Below, in pieces: positions 35,017 to 46,513 of a DNA stretch of 64,000 nucleotides (the first letter of the stretch is position 1; each line of letters begins with the position of its first letter). The notes beneath the pieces were generated by a model, which saw nothing but the letters and a program-made list of their open reading frames with translations, did not search any database and had not been told where the DNA came from. This stretch comes from Rhipicephalus microplus (taxonomy: Eukaryota; Arthropoda; Arachnida; Ixodida; Ixodidae), in NCBI RefSeq assembly GCF_043290135.1, contig NC_134701.1, positions 33,569,501 to 33,633,500 of the forward strand. Reading direction: 5' to 3'. The translations under genes were made by a program, and so were the position numbers.

Positions 35017-36951
35017 GAAACGGTTATCTGCCACGTTGGCAAAAAGGTATGCATCTCCTTGAAGTGGATAACGAGGGCCACTTTGTGGTTATTGACCAGT
35101 CCATGTTTACGGAAAATACGTTAAGAGCCATTCGCTAGAACTTTAGGGAAGTAAGTGATAATGCAACCAAGATGAAATCACGCGTTCTAGAAATGTGCGA
35201 TCGGTAGAATTTGGAAGGTCTAACTGCCTTCGTCATGAAAGAAACACGATCTACATTGAATTTGTTTCTTGTCGCCAAGACTCACAAGCCAGGGATACCC
35301 TATCACTCGATTGTTTCGGAGCGAGGTACATGACAAAAGGCTGTCTTCACGTGCCTTTGAAACACCTTGAATTTTTGAAAATCTCTTACCCGTTTTCCAT
35401 ACGCAAGTCAGCTGCAGTAACAAATTACTGCTTGAATTCTGAGTGCACTAATTGCTACGGATTAAGCATCGATATAGACGACCTGTTTTACTCTCTTCCG
35501 CAAGATCTTCTGATGGCGTGGGTTCGAGACTGCATTGTAAAGGATAACGATGAAATTGGTTTTAGGAACGGCTGTGGTACTACAGTGGAAAGCTGGCTAG
35601 AGCTGCTCAGTTTTTACTCAAACCACACCTTCGTTGCCTTCAAGGAAAAGCTTTATATTAAAAAAATTTGGAGTTTGTATCGATCAAATGTTGCACACGT
35701 ACGGAGTGATATTTATTTCGTAGAATGGACCGTGATTTACTTAAGAATATGCAGGGGGTCGCCAATATAGTTTTTCACTTTGTAGACAATTACTTGGTAC
35801 TGGGCAGCAGTGTGCCATTAGATACGTTTGTAAGGGATTCTCTGGTAGGTTTCGAGGCAAAATGAGGAGGGCTTAAATTCACTTACGCTGTACCTGTTCA
35901 AAACACCTTGTAGTTTTTAGACCTTATGATATTTTTTTCAGCCGAACATACATGTTTTAGGTACGGTCCCCAAACACAAAAACCCAATCTGAGCTACCAC
36001 TTCTTTCATTCCAAGGTAATTAAAAAATGGAGTGGAAACATCTTGTCAAAAATCTGCTGTTACCTAGTCGTGTCATCATTTGGCACAGGAGAGCTCCAGG
36101 GAGCAGGTTATTAGGCTAAAACACGCCGGCTTTCCCGAGTCTGTTTTGCAGGAAATTTGCAGGTGCCTTATTAAGCATATGAAATGACAGCCAAGATCAA
36201 CAGCAGGAACATGAACGGGGCAGAGTATCGGTGATACCGTACGTACATGCGCTGTCACATCCGATTAAAAAGACCGCCCATAGGTATGGGCTAAATGTTG
36301 ATTTCACGGCCAAGAATAACTTAGCCAATCTGTGCCCCATGGTTAGGAAGAAGCTGGACGCTGTTGGACGAGGAGGCGCACAAACGTGCAAGATTAAGCA
36401 CAAGTTCTTTTTGTTCCGTGTGCGTTTAACCTTGTTTACAGCAATCTTCTCACATGCGGAAGAGTGTATGTGGGGCAGACTGGTCGCTGCATCGATATTC
36501 GCCTAAAGGAGCACCAGTCATCTTTAAAAGGTAGGCCGCTAACGCATTTGGCCTTACACTGTGCAGTGTGAATGCGAGGTGCGCTTTTCGGATACAATCA
36601 TTTTGTTTAGGCACCATGATCGCACCGCATGAGAGATGGCGGAGGCATTTCACATCAACGGCATTCATCCTGTATCAGCCACCCGTCAGTGACCATTTTC
36701 GAAAAAAAGTGTAACTGCTAAAACGGATAATGAACCCATAGATGGTTCGATAGACATGTATTTGAAATTACGATGGTGCGCATGGGCAGGCGGTCACTAC
36801 GCTGATATATAAATGTTCCTTTTCTGAATAAAACCTTCACTTGATAGTAACGCTGGTGTTGTATTCTTTTTTTGCTTTGTCCGTGTGTCAGTGTGCGCTA
36901 AAAATACATTACTGTTTCTCATACCAACTAGCTCGTCTTTTAATATTGCTT
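35017..36951 (+). mobile_element. Penelope-like element (PLE) with GIY-YIG endonuclease, broken
   Basis: PLEs encode a telomerase-like RT joined to a GIY-YIG nuclease. On the plus strand: VDNEGHFVVIDQSMF (about 35060), FLVAKTHKPGIPYHS-like stretch spread over shifts (35265-35310), CYGLSIDIDDLFYSLPQDLL (35454-35513), TFVAFKEKLYI (35628), then the catalytic box as HFVDNYLVLG (35775), where RYVDDYLV is the norm. The nuclease shows GRVYVGQTGRCIDIRLKEHQ at about 36460-36520. Flanks cactcttt (35009-35016) and cactccttt (36952-36960) look like a target duplication in the Gypsy RNase H at its KEC motif. Confidence 0.8.
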
Positions 36952-37181
36952 CACTCCTTTTCTGTTGTGGAAAAGTTACCTCTGGCCTTTGATAGCAAGC
37001 GGCTCATATAACCGAAAACATGTTCAAGTCCGCCAATATTGTGCACCAAGATGCTTCGGAAACCTACACTGCTTGCGTCGGTGTGGATTTTTGTGTCGGC
37101 GTTTTCATCGTAATAAGCAAGTATTGGTGGTGTCTGCAGGCGTCGTTTTAGTTCTGGAAATGCTTTGTTCTGGTGAGTTTC

Positions 37182-37900
37182 TCACTTGAACGTGACGTCG
37201 GTCTTTGTCAGGGCAAAATTTTTGACGAAACGCCCGTAATAGGCGCAGAGGCCGAGAAATCGACGCATGGCCTTCTTGTCGGCTGGTGACGAAAATGCAG
37301 CGATGGATGTTGTCTTCTGTGAGTAGGGGCGTACTCCGGATTTGCTGATCACGTGTCTCAGGAACAAAAGTTGCTCGTATGCAAAGGAGCAGTTTTCTGG
37401 CTTCAGAGTGAGTCCGGAGGTTTCTATTGCTGGAATTACAGCTTCAAGGCACTGGAGATGGTTGTAGAAGGTTGAGGAAAACATGACGACATCGTCCAAG
37501 TATACGAGGCAAGCCTGTCACTTCAATCCAGCGAGGACGGTGCCCATAACACGCTAGAATGTCGCTAGCGCTGAGCTAAGACTAAAGAGCATGACTTTGA
37601 ACTCGAAGAGGCCGTCTGGGGTTATGAACGAAGTCTTTTCCCAGTCTCGCTCGTTTACTTCAATCTGCCAATAGCCTGTCCTGAGGTCCATCGATGATAA
37701 GCATTTGGCGTTGTGGAGTCGGTCAATGGCGTCGTCTATTCATGTGAGAGGATATACGTCCTTCTTCGTTATCTTGTTGAGTAGGCGATAGTCAACGCAA
37801 AAATGTAGTGCTCCATTCTTTTTCTTCACTAACACTACCAGTGACGCACATGGGCTCTTTGAAAACTGGATAATGTCATCGCGAAGCATTTCGTTGACTT
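37182..37900 (-). pseudogene. Gypsy reverse transcriptase (broken)
   Basis: The frame 37499-37182 contains the catalytic YLDDVVMFSSTF region (box at about 37492-37503), then LTLKPENCSFAYEQLLFL and ADKKAMRRFLGLCAYYGRF. Upstream pieces with the FEFKVM and palm motifs lie in 37900-37520 but have stops. RT copies the element RNA into cDNA in virus-like particles. Confidence 0.75.
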
Positions 37901-38559
37901 ATGGCTTTATCGCCTCACCTTCTCGCGTCGAAATTCTGTGCAAACTCTGACGAAGTGACGAAGCATTTTCTAGCTGCTCTTGTTTATGCGTCGGAAGGCT
38001 TTGATCAATGTCGAAAGCAGGTTGAAGGGTTTCAGTTATCGGAGTAGATTCGGTGGAATTGGTGAGAGCGAAAGCGTAGCTGGCTTCTAGTATCTCTTCG
38101 ATGTGGGCAACCGTCCTGCAATTGCTCAAGTGCTTGTACTCGCTGCTTATGTTCATGAGCTTCACTCTGGGGACGCAAATTTCGTGGTTGTTCAACAGGG
38201 CTGGTCGCCTTCAACGACGCACAGCATGTCTGTTGAATGTAGATTGCTGACGGAAACGATGACGCTGGAGCGAGGAGGAATACTGACTTGATTTTTCGGC
38301 ACATTCAAGGCGTGCCTTCCTGATGACCTGTGAGGCGGCAGTGCTTTATCTGTGAATAGTGTTATAAACTTTATTCTCAGTGCGACGACGGCACCATGGA
38401 GACTTAAGAAGTTCATACCAAGAATTACATTTCTCGAGCAATGCTGTAGTACGACGAAGCTTGCGGGGTAAATTTGTTAATAATGATAACTGTGGCTACA
38501 CAGATTCCTGACGGCGTCTCTATAGGTGACCTTCAGCAGTACGAAGTTTGGGGCCTTCC

Positions 38560-38720
38560 CAGGCTGTCCAGTCTTCCACTTCGCGGTGAACGTCCCACTG
38601 ATGACAGAATAGTCGGCTCCCGTGTGGATGAGAACTGTGATGCTGTGGCCGTCGATGAAAACGTCGAGGTCACTGGTTCGTCACATTGCATTGCAGTTGG
38701 GTCATGGTGTCAGATCACGG
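38560..38720 (-). pseudogene. Gypsy aspartic protease with lost catalytic Asp
   Basis: The minus strand reads ITVLIHTGADYSVISG, where the family has LVDTGADYS. The catalytic aspartate codon is CAC (His) at 38624-38626. The surrounding fold-flap pattern is otherwise good. Such a protease cannot work. Confidence 0.75.
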
Positions 38721-38960
38721 CTACGACGATTTGTAACGCTGCTTTGACGTTGCGTCGCCAGGTATTCCGCTGGCCGGGAAGTATCGACGTTGGTGCTGCG
38801 TTCGCAAACCAGCAGGTTCTTGAGGCTTCGTCACGTCGGTGGTGGCGGAGAAGGAGGATCTACGGCAGTTCATCGTACAGGAAAAAAGAAAAACAACAAC
38901 AAAAAGAAAAAATCAAACACACACACAAATTAATAAGTACCTGGTGACTGACCCCCGAAA

Positions 38961-40969
38961 AAGCCGTACAATAAATTAGGTGCTACAGGGATTTTAACTG
39001 CTGCCCTATAATTATAAAGACAACCTCAAAGCATGCAAAACAACCTATCTGCGCAGTCGATCGGGAGCGCTCAAAAAACACGTTCATCCACCGTGACAGT
39101 CCGATCCGAACTCCTACTCCAGTTCTCAGTAACTCTATTCCAGTTGCGACGCCTGGCGGCAAAACGCCGCACTAGCACCGACGACCACTTCCCATTGAAT
39201 TCCGCTGCTTCGCCCGGGCACTTACAAAACAGAGGAAGCGCTGGTCACTTTTTACTAGCGGACGGCTTTGCGAGGCGAGAGAGGGGTAGGGAACGGACAG
39301 TCTAGGGAGGGAAAGACGCCAACGCGCGCGCACTGCGAGAGAAGGCGCGGCCTACTTGGCACCACCGCAACACAGTCTGCCCGGGGAGCGCGATGTCAAC
39401 GGAGGCTCAGCGTTACACTGGCTATTCAAAGAGCTGTTTCGCATCTAAAAGCTACACCAAAGACATTGCAACGGCTGCGTACTGTCTACAGCAGGCAGTG
39501 TCGTTATGCCGCGTCGCAGAAAGCCGCTCATCGAAGCGTTGCGGAAATTCCGCTGAGTTAACGTACCATTTATGGTTAGATGGTAGACTTTGGCTACCCG
39601 TTCTGCCAAGTACCGTGCGATGTACTCCTCCGGCTGTAAGAGACGTAAGCACAACGTTTTATGGAATAGATTCAAATTTTATGACTTGAAAAATCACCAA
39701 GAGCCAAGTAGTCATCGAATTAAGTAAGCAAGTGCCCATCCTTTGTGTGGGGGGCATCTACTCACAGAATTACCTTTATTATTTTGGTGCCGTTGGCGAT
39801 GCAGGTTGGCCAACTAGAAGGCCTTTGTTACGTTAACTATACACAGAGCTAAATCATGCCGGTGTGCGTGTTTGCGAAAAGAAGTATGACCTTCGTTCTT
39901 GTGGATCTTGCCTGGTAATTTATTGCCGGCATCGTCGCAGTACTCAGCCTGTGTTTACAATAGTTCTTGATACCGCAGCTTCATCGAGAAGACCTTATAT
40001 AGTGCGTGGCAAAAGAGTGAAGTTCTTACTTTGAGTACTCATTACACGGGAGTGGAATGAAACAGAATGACAGAAACATGAGTCATCTGAATGACATCTT
40101 CGTTAGAACAGGTGAAGCGTGCAGCCACAAGCGAAGACAATGAAACCACCGAAACCACGTATGACTGGCGCGAAGCAAGCGCGGCCCACGATCATCATTT
40201 GAAATGTACATACATCAAATGTAATGCGAACAGATACACTTTTTTTCGTGACAGGTGGTCATGACCCAGCGAGCTTTTGTTCTGAGAGCTGAATGTGGTC
40301 AATAAAGGTGCGTGGCTACTCTTCGTCGTTTCGCATTTCGGACGTGTTCGCGTTCGAAATGCGAAACGACGAAGAGTAGTCGTCGTTTCGCATTTCGAAC
40401 GCGAAACCATGACTCCGATTGGGACGTGCCAGGTCTTTCATTGTTCTTGTTTTCAGGAGGCACCTACTGTTGCAATTTCACATAAACACACTATTTTTTA
40501 AAACCACTAGAGAAAACAGCAAAAAAAATGCGAGATGTGGGGTGAGCTCTGTGAATTTACTTTATGTCCAGAGCACAATTTAGCGCGTGCTGATTGGATG
40601 AGGTGCAATTGTACCACTTGCCTCCCGCCAACAAGATCTTAAGCGGGTATCATGCGCAGAAAAGTACACTGCGCTTAGCGCATTCTCACAGTATAGCACT
40701 CGAAGGGGGCATGGTTTGCATGACTAATCACAGAATACTCACCGTAATTCCAGGGGTGACAGGCTGCAGGATCTGCTCCTCCACTTCCGGCAGTGCGTCA
40801 CCCTGGAAATCTGCGATATAGAGGGTGCACAAAAATATCATACACTGAGGTGTGGCAGCGGGCTAGTTGGCAATTCGTATTTCACAGCCGAAGCGCAAAC
40901 TTTTACAGCACTCCTGGTTGTCTCATTCGTGCACTGTCCTTCGTTTACGAGCTTCAGTTGTAAAAAAAA
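38961..40969. other. No gene seen; includes a perfect hairpin
   Basis: Contains a C/G-rich part (39030-39560) that may be an LTR or gag leader of the Gypsy to its left, but I could not show a repeat partner. From 39700 to 40310 nothing is recognisable. A 25-bp perfect inverted repeat lies at 40316-40379. Confidence 0.4.
40316..40379. repeat. Perfect 25-bp inverted repeat (hairpin)
   Basis: Left arm 40316-40340 and right arm 40355-40379 are exact reverse complements around a 14-base loop. A third partial copy of the arm (tcgtcgtttcgcatttcg) follows at once at 40380-40397. Confidence 0.9.
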
Positions 40970-40974
40970 ATGTC

Positions 40975-41093
40975 ATGTAACAGCCGTTATTTCCAAGTTT
41001 TTTCAGCGCGCGAACACAGGAAAAACAGACACGGTAGACAGAAAGAGCGCTGACTTCAAACCAACTTCATTTCACAGCCTGGCAAGAATATAT
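40975..41093 (+). repeat. Left half of a repeat split by the young Gypsy element
   Basis: The sequence agcgctgacttc ... cctggcaagaatat here, continued at 46683 with atatgcctaaaaagg and aacatgaaaacaaaatacaa, is found uninterrupted and reversed at 46935-47115 (gcatatatattcttgccac, then gtcagcgctgtttctg). The Gypsy element therefore landed inside one copy of this repeat. The family may be part of a Penelope-like element, but no coding remains. Confidence 0.75.
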
Positions 41094-41262
41094 AATGCCG
41101 CCAGCACGTAGTGGGTTGGCAGCAAGAGCGGCTCTAAATCTGGAGGAAAAAAGAAGATCGCGTTCTTCTCTGCTCGAGAGCCAGCCCCGACTGACGCATC
41201 GTCCTAGAGCTAGCCACCCGGTCGTTCAATAAATCCCCCAGTACTTGTGACTCATCGTGACA
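41094..41262 (+). mobile_element. 5' LTR of the young Gypsy
   Basis: Starts aatgccgccagcacg and ends ctcatcgtgaca. Contains an AATAAA signal at 41228-41233. A candidate primer binding site tggtggaggtgctggg starts at 41266; I cannot name its tRNA. No TATA box is obvious. Confidence 0.9.
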
Positions 41263-41423
41263 AACTGGTGGAGGTGCTGGGTAGCCTCACGGATGCTGCA
41301 GACCCCCCAGGAAGCCGTAATACGAGTTCAGTGCCAGTCAACACTCCCGTGCATCGGACCAGCCGCCGAATCAGGGGATTGCCTCCGGAAGTCAACGATA
41401 CTGCTCCCACCACGTCAACAAAC

Positions 41424-42740
41424 ATGACCAGCACTTCAGTACAAACCTTGGCAACCGGCACGGGAAGCACGTCGCCGAACCGCTATACGTTGGAAAGCCC
41501 ACGGGCACCGCCGACGTTCCATGGTACGGACCGCGAAGACGTTGAGGACTGGTTGGCGGACTTCGAGCGCGTAGCCAACTTGAATCAGTGGGACGACGCG
41601 GCGAAACTGGGTCGTGTCTACTTCTATCTCGAAGACGGAGCTCGCACGTGGTATCAAAATCGGGAGGAGCAGCTGACGACGTGGCCCGAATTCTCTCGTA
41701 GACTTCTGCAGACATATGCCAGCACTGACCGCCAAGAAAGAACTGAACGAGCTATTCTTGCGCGCGTCTAGTCGCCAAACGAAACTGTGACCGCGTACGT
41801 CGAAGACATGACGCGCCTCTTCCAACGGGCCGATTCAAGAATGACTGAGGACAAGAAGTTGCGTCACTTGATGCGCGGTGTCAAGGACCAGCTTTTTGCC
41901 GGCCTCGTGCGAAGTCCTCCGAAGACGGTCGCGGAGTTCTTGTCCGAGGCCGTGACAATGGAAAAAATGCTGCAGCAGCGATCCAACCAATACGACAGGA
42001 CAGTCAGTGGCATGTCTACTGCCGACATTTGCAACGCCACTAGAACCAACAACGACTGTCTACGTGAACTCATCCATGATGTAGTACGTGAAGAGTTACA
42101 AAAGGCTGGCGTAACACCTCATCCTACAGTCAACTCTATTGCGACTGTGATCAAGGATGAGCTGCACCAGGCCCTCCGGGACACCTTGCCTCATGATACA
42201 GCTTTGCCAGCTCCTGCTGAATACCGCCGTGAGACAACCTACGCGGAAGCCTTGAAACGCCCTGCTGCAACGCCTCCATTATTCGTCCATCCTGTCCCTG
42301 CTGTTTCACTACAGTCAGCGCAGCACATACCGTACTACGAAGGCACGTACACGCCACCGCCCCTGCCCTTTGTCCCTGGTGCTTCTGTCGCCCATCGTTC
42401 AGTGCAACCAGTTCAGTACATCGACGATCGGCGCACGTCTCCTCGTAAGTCTGATGTTTGGCGCACACCTGATCGCCGGCCTCTGTGCTTTCACTGCGGA
42501 GAAGCTGATCACTTGTACCGCCAGTGCCCATATCGCCGTCTTGGGCTTCGCGGCTTCTCTGCGTACTCGCCGCCACCCCGTTACGGTCAGAGACCACGCG
42601 ACATCCAAATCTACCTCTCCCAGCAGCATGCACCACCGTCTGCCGGGCGCCAGTCGCGCTCGCCATCACCAAGGGGATTTTCATCAACGCCCCAGCGGTA
42701 TTCTACCGCACGATCTCCCAGCCCCCGCCGGGAAAACTAG
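41424..42740 (+). pseudogene. Gypsy Gag with one in-frame stop
   Basis: Gag forms the virus-like particle and packages the RNA. The first ATG in the open frame is 41424; the frame is open further upstream into the LTR. The retrotransposon Gag domain is readable: VEDWLADFERVANLNQW, ARTWYQNREEQLTTWPEF and the stretch after it. A TAG at 41769-41771 interrupts it, followed in the same frame by SPNETVTAYVEDMTRLF. A zinc knuckle CFHCGEADHLYRQC lies at 42486-42527 and an Arg/Ser/Pro-rich tail ends the protein. The stop is probably a C-to-T change. Without readthrough only about 115 residues are made. Confidence 0.85.
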
Positions 42741-45700
42741 CCGAAGCGACCTCTGGGGGCGGGGTCGCTGAACGTCGAAGCGCTGAAGACCTCCTATTGA
42801 CGCAGAACAGTACAGAAACTGGTCCGACATCACCTGCTGCTGCAAAGGATAACCGGCTTTCACTCGACATAGCAGTAACAATTGATGGTTGTGTAGTTAA
42901 TGCGTTAGTGGACACCGGCGCAGACTATTCCATACTGAGCGGGAAACTGACAACGCAGCTGAAGAAAGTAATCACACCATGGCATAACTCGCAGATTCGG
43001 ACAGCTGGTGGCCATGTCGTTACTCCACTGGGTGCCTGCACAACTAGAGTACAGATTCAAGGGTACACATTCGTAGCAAGCTGCCTTGTTCTACGTGAAT
43101 GCTCCCGTGACGTCATTCTGGGAGTTGATTTTCTACAGGAAAATGGAGCTATCATTGATCTGCAAGAGCTCCGCGTCACGTTCTCAGCCCAGCGAGCAAT
43201 CAACATGCAGGATGACGGAATGCGTGTCGACGTACTCCGTATTTCTGAACAGAGCGTGACGCTTCCTCCCCGAGCCAGTGTTCTAGTCGACGTACCATAC
43301 TGTGGTTGTAGCGTTGGCGATGTGGTGGCCGAGACAAATTTAGAACACCTCCTGCAGCAAGGCATATGTGTAGCGAGAAGTGTAATACACGTTCGTGACG
43401 GCCGATCTGAATTGCTCGTTACCAACTTTAGCAACGAGCATCGACACCTTTTCCGTGGCACTTCGATAGCGTTTGCCCATGAAGTAGCAAACGTAACCAA
43501 CTGTCTCACGTCAGAAGTAGTGGATAACGCAGACACATCAATGAGCAACATTGACATCAATCCTGATCTGTCCACCGATAACCAGACTGCGCTGCGAGCG
43601 CTCTTGTTTGAGTACAGGTCTTGCTTCGCAAGTTGCTCGAAGATCCGCCAGACGTCCATCACTCAACACAGGATCATCACGTACGAGGACGCACGCCCAA
43701 TACACCAGCACCCCTACCACGTGTCGGCTAAAGAACGTGAAGCGATACGTACGCAAGTTCGCGATATGCTTGACGATGGCGTTATCGCACCATCCAACAG
43801 CCCGTGGTCATCTCCAGTCGTGCTTGTCAAAAAGAAGGACGGGTCGCTACGCTTCTGCGTCGATTACCGAAAGCTTAACAACGTGACCAAAAAGGACGTG
43901 TACCCGCTACCGCGTATCGACGATTCGCTAGAGAGACTTCGTCATGCCCATTATTTCACTTCTCTCGATCTCAAAAGCGGGTACTGGCAAATCGAGGTAG
44001 ATCAGCGAGACCGCGAAAAGACAGCCTTCGTGACTCCAGACGGCCTATACCAATTTCGAGTACTCCCTTTCGGCTTGTGTTCAGCGCCGGCGACTTTCCA
44101 GCGAATGATGGACACTGTCCTCACAGAGCTGAAGTGGCAGACTTGTCTTGTCTACCTTGACGATGTGGTGGTCTTCTCTGCCACGTTCGAGCAGCACCTT
44201 CAGCGCCTGCGCAGCGTGCTGGAGGCTATCCGATCGGCGGACCTCACACTAAAGCCACAGAAGTGCCACTTCGGCTATAAAGAACTAAAGTTTCTTGGAC
44301 ATGTAGTTAGCGCCGAAGGAATTCGTCCCGATCCGGACAAGCTTGCCGCTGTTGCCGAATTACCAGCTCCTGTCGATAAGAAAGCCGTCCGGCGCTTCCT
44401 TGGTTTGTGCGCCTACTATCGCCGATTCATTCATGGCTTTTCACAGATAGCAGAACCTCTGACTCGTCTCACAAGAGACGACACACCGTTTGTCTGGGAA
44501 AACGAGCAACAAGCAGCTTTTGATGAGCTGCGACAGCGCATGCAATCAGCGCCCGTTCTCGCTCATTTCGACGATGATGCTGACACGGAGGTCCATACCG
44601 ACGCTAGTAACATTGGGCTCGGTGCAGTGCTCGTTCAGCGTCAAGAAGACATCGAAAGAGTGATAGCCTACGCCAGCCGCTCTCTATCGCGTGCTGAGGC
44701 GAATTATTCCACAACGGAGAAAGAGTGCCTCGCAGTCGTGTGGGCAATCACCAAGTTCCGCCCGTACCTTTATGGTCGTCCCTTCAAGATAGTGACGGAC
44801 CACCACGCCCTCTGCTGGTTGGCAAGCCTGCGCGACCCTTCAGGACGGCTAGCACGGTGGAGCTTGCGGCTGCAGGAGTTTGACGTCACCATCGTTCATA
44901 AGTCCGGCCGTAAGCATGAAGACGCTGACACACTGTCACGCGCGCCCCTTCATGTCGGCAGTCAGGAAGCAGAGGAAGACGAAGGCTTCCTGGGCGCCAT
45001 TAGCTCATCAGACTTGAGTAAACGGCAGCGGGATGACGCAGAGATTCGTCCGATCATCGATCATTTAGAGGGCCAGGACACAATCATACCACGTCATTTA
45101 TTCCGCTCGTTGCCGTCGTTCTGCCTTCGAGATGGTGTGCTGTACAAGAAGAATGCTCGTTCGAACAACCGTGCCTACCTCCTGGTGGTTCCTCGAGACA
45201 TGCGAGACGACGTCCTCTTCGCTTGCCATGACGAACCCACATCCGGTCATCTGGGCTACTCACGAACACTTGCCAGAGTGAGTGAGAGGTACTATTGGCC
45301 AGGACTTTCGGCAAGCGTCAAGAAGTACGTGAAGAGCTGTCGGGAATGTCAGCGCCGAATGCAACCATCTGTTAAGCCAGCTGGTTTGCTTCAGCCCGTT
45401 GAAGCACCCTGCACGCCGTTCGACCAAGTCGGCATGGACACTCTCGGGCCTTTTCCTATGTCTGCGGACAGCAACAAATGGGTGATCGTCGCGACCGACT
45501 ATTTGACACGCTACGCTGAAACCCAGGCGATCCCACGAGCCACGGCTTCTGAGGTAGCACAATTTTTCATGCGCCACATCGTGTTACGACACGGTGCTCC
45601 TTCCAGTGTAATAACGGACAGAGGGACGGCATTCACGGCGCAGCTTACGGACGAAGTTTTCAAACTGAGCAACCCCAGACACCGAAGGACAACTGCGTAC

Positions 45701-46285
45701 CACCCGCGAACCAACGGACTTACTGAACGACTGAATAAGACCCTCGCAGACATGATCTCAATGTACATCGACGTACAGCACAAAACATGGGACCGGATCT
45801 TGCCTTACGTGACCTTCGCGTATAATACCGCCGTGCAAGAGACCACGCGATTCACGCCATTTCGGCTTCTCTACGGCCGCGAAGTGCAGACCATGCTAGA
45901 CTCAATGCTACCATGTCAGGACGAAGACGAGTTGGCAACAGACGCCGAAGAATTCGCAGAGCGTGCCGAGGAAGCCCGGCAGCTCGCGCGACTGCACATC
46001 GGCCAGCAACAGCAGGCAGACGCACGACGCTATAATACCCGCCACAGAGAAGTGTTTTACAGCCCCGGAGATCAAGTTTGGGTGTGGACGCCCGTCCGCC
46101 GCCGTGGCCTTAGTGAAAAGTTGCTGAGCCGGTACTTTGGCCCATATAAAGTGTTACGCCACGTCAGTGACGTGAACTTCGAAGTGGTTCCGGACTCAAC
46201 ACCCCATGCACGGAGCAGGACACGGCTGATGCCGGACGTCGTTTATGTGTTGCGCATGAACCCATTTATTGCGCGTTGTTCGTAA
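42524..46285 (+). CDS. Gypsy Pol polyprotein (protease, RT, RNase H, integrase)
   Basis: One open frame of 1253 codons, in the -1 frame relative to gag and overlapping it by 217 bp, as expected for -1 frameshift expression; the first 70 or so codons are probably not translated as Pol. Residues by this numbering: protease DTG at 130-132; RT with VDYRKLNNVTKKDVYPLPR and the YLDD box at 544-547; RNase H with Asp 693 (HTDAS) and Asp 759 (TDHHAL); integrase zinc finger starting at His 902 (HDEPTSGHLG ... CRECQ); catalytic Asp 972, Asp 1032 and Glu 1068, a D-59-D-35-E spacing; then a C-terminal GPY-type module (RYFGPYKVLRHV). All key residues I can check are present. Length is normal for the family. 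Confidence 0.93.
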   Translation: MPISPSWASRLLCVLAATPLRSETTRHPNLPLPAACTTVCRAPVALAITKGIFINAPAVFYRTISQPPPGKLAEATSGGGVAERRSAEDLLLTQNSTETGPTSPAAAKDNRLSLDIAVTIDGCVVNALVDTGADYSILSGKLTTQLKKVITPWHNSQIRTAGGHVVTPLGACTTRVQIQGYTFVASCLVLRECSRDVILGVDFLQENGAIIDLQELRVTFSAQRAINMQDDGMRVDVLRISEQSVTLPPRASVLVDVPYCGCSVGDVVAETNLEHLLQQGICVARSVIHVRDGRSELLVTNFSNEHRHLFRGTSIAFAHEVANVTNCLTSEVVDNADTSMSNIDINPDLSTDNQTALRALLFEYRSCFASCSKIRQTSITQHRIITYEDARPIHQHPYHVSAKEREAIRTQVRDMLDDGVIAPSNSPWSSPVVLVKKKDGSLRFCVDYRKLNNVTKKDVYPLPRIDDSLERLRHAHYFTSLDLKSGYWQIEVDQRDREKTAFVTPDGLYQFRVLPFGLCSAPATFQRMMDTVLTELKWQTCLVYLDDVVVFSATFEQHLQRLRSVLEAIRSADLTLKPQKCHFGYKELKFLGHVVSAEGIRPDPDKLAAVAELPAPVDKKAVRRFLGLCAYYRRFIHGFSQIAEPLTRLTRDDTPFVWENEQQAAFDELRQRMQSAPVLAHFDDDADTEVHTDASNIGLGAVLVQRQEDIERVIAYASRSLSRAEANYSTTEKECLAVVWAITKFRPYLYGRPFKIVTDHHALCWLASLRDPSGRLARWSLRLQEFDVTIVHKSGRKHEDADTLSRAPLHVGSQEAEEDEGFLGAISSSDLSKRQRDDAEIRPIIDHLEGQDTIIPRHLFRSLPSFCLRDGVLYKKNARSNNRAYLLVVPRDMRDDVLFACHDEPTSGHLGYSRTLARVSERYYWPGLSASVKKYVKSCRECQRRMQPSVKPAGLLQPVEAPCTPFDQVGMDTLGPFPMSADSNKWVIVATDYLTRYAETQAIPRATASEVAQFFMRHIVLRHGAPSSVITDRGTAFTAQLTDEVFKLSNPRHRRTTAYHPRTNGLTERLNKTLADMISMYIDVQHKTWDRILPYVTFAYNTAVQETTRFTPFRLLYGREVQTMLDSMLPCQDEDELATDAEEFAERAEEARQLARLHIGQQQQADARRYNTRHREVFYSPGDQVWVWTPVRRRGLSEKLLSRYFGPYKVLRHVSDVNFEVVPDSTPHARSRTRLMPDVVYVLRMNPFIARCS

Positions 46286-46513
46286 CTTTTCCTTTACCGT
46301 ACAGCGTTCTTTGTGTTTTTTGTTTATTTTGTGAACTTACTTTCTCGCTCATTGACGTTTCCTATGTTGGCACGCTCTTCAATTTTTACTTTCACTTCAT
46401 CTGAATTTCCATTTTTTTTCACGTGCCTATGTAGTAGCATCGCGGTGCTGCTATGTACTTTCCTGTCCTCTTTTTGGTACTTGTTGTTTTTTTTTCTTTT
46501 CGGAAGGGGGGAT

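Larger units (their letters stand above)
33370..38960 (-). mobile_element. Ty3/Gypsy retrotransposon ruin with a nested Penelope-like element
   Basis: Reading the minus strand from right to left: protease (about 38660-38560), post-protease strand with MNFLSLHGAV (38416), RT (about 37900-37200), RNase H first half (37180-36953), the inserted plus-strand PLE (35017-36951), RNase H second half (35016-34850), integrase zinc finger and core (34660-33735). Gene order is that of Metaviridae/Ty3. Many stops and shifts. Neither LTR could be defined; gag upstream of 38750 is not recognisable. Confidence 0.75.

Noticed and set aside
42151..42687. 178-codon minus-strand frame
   Set aside because: Shadow of the Gypsy gag/pol coding region; GC-rich coding strands often leave antisense frames open.
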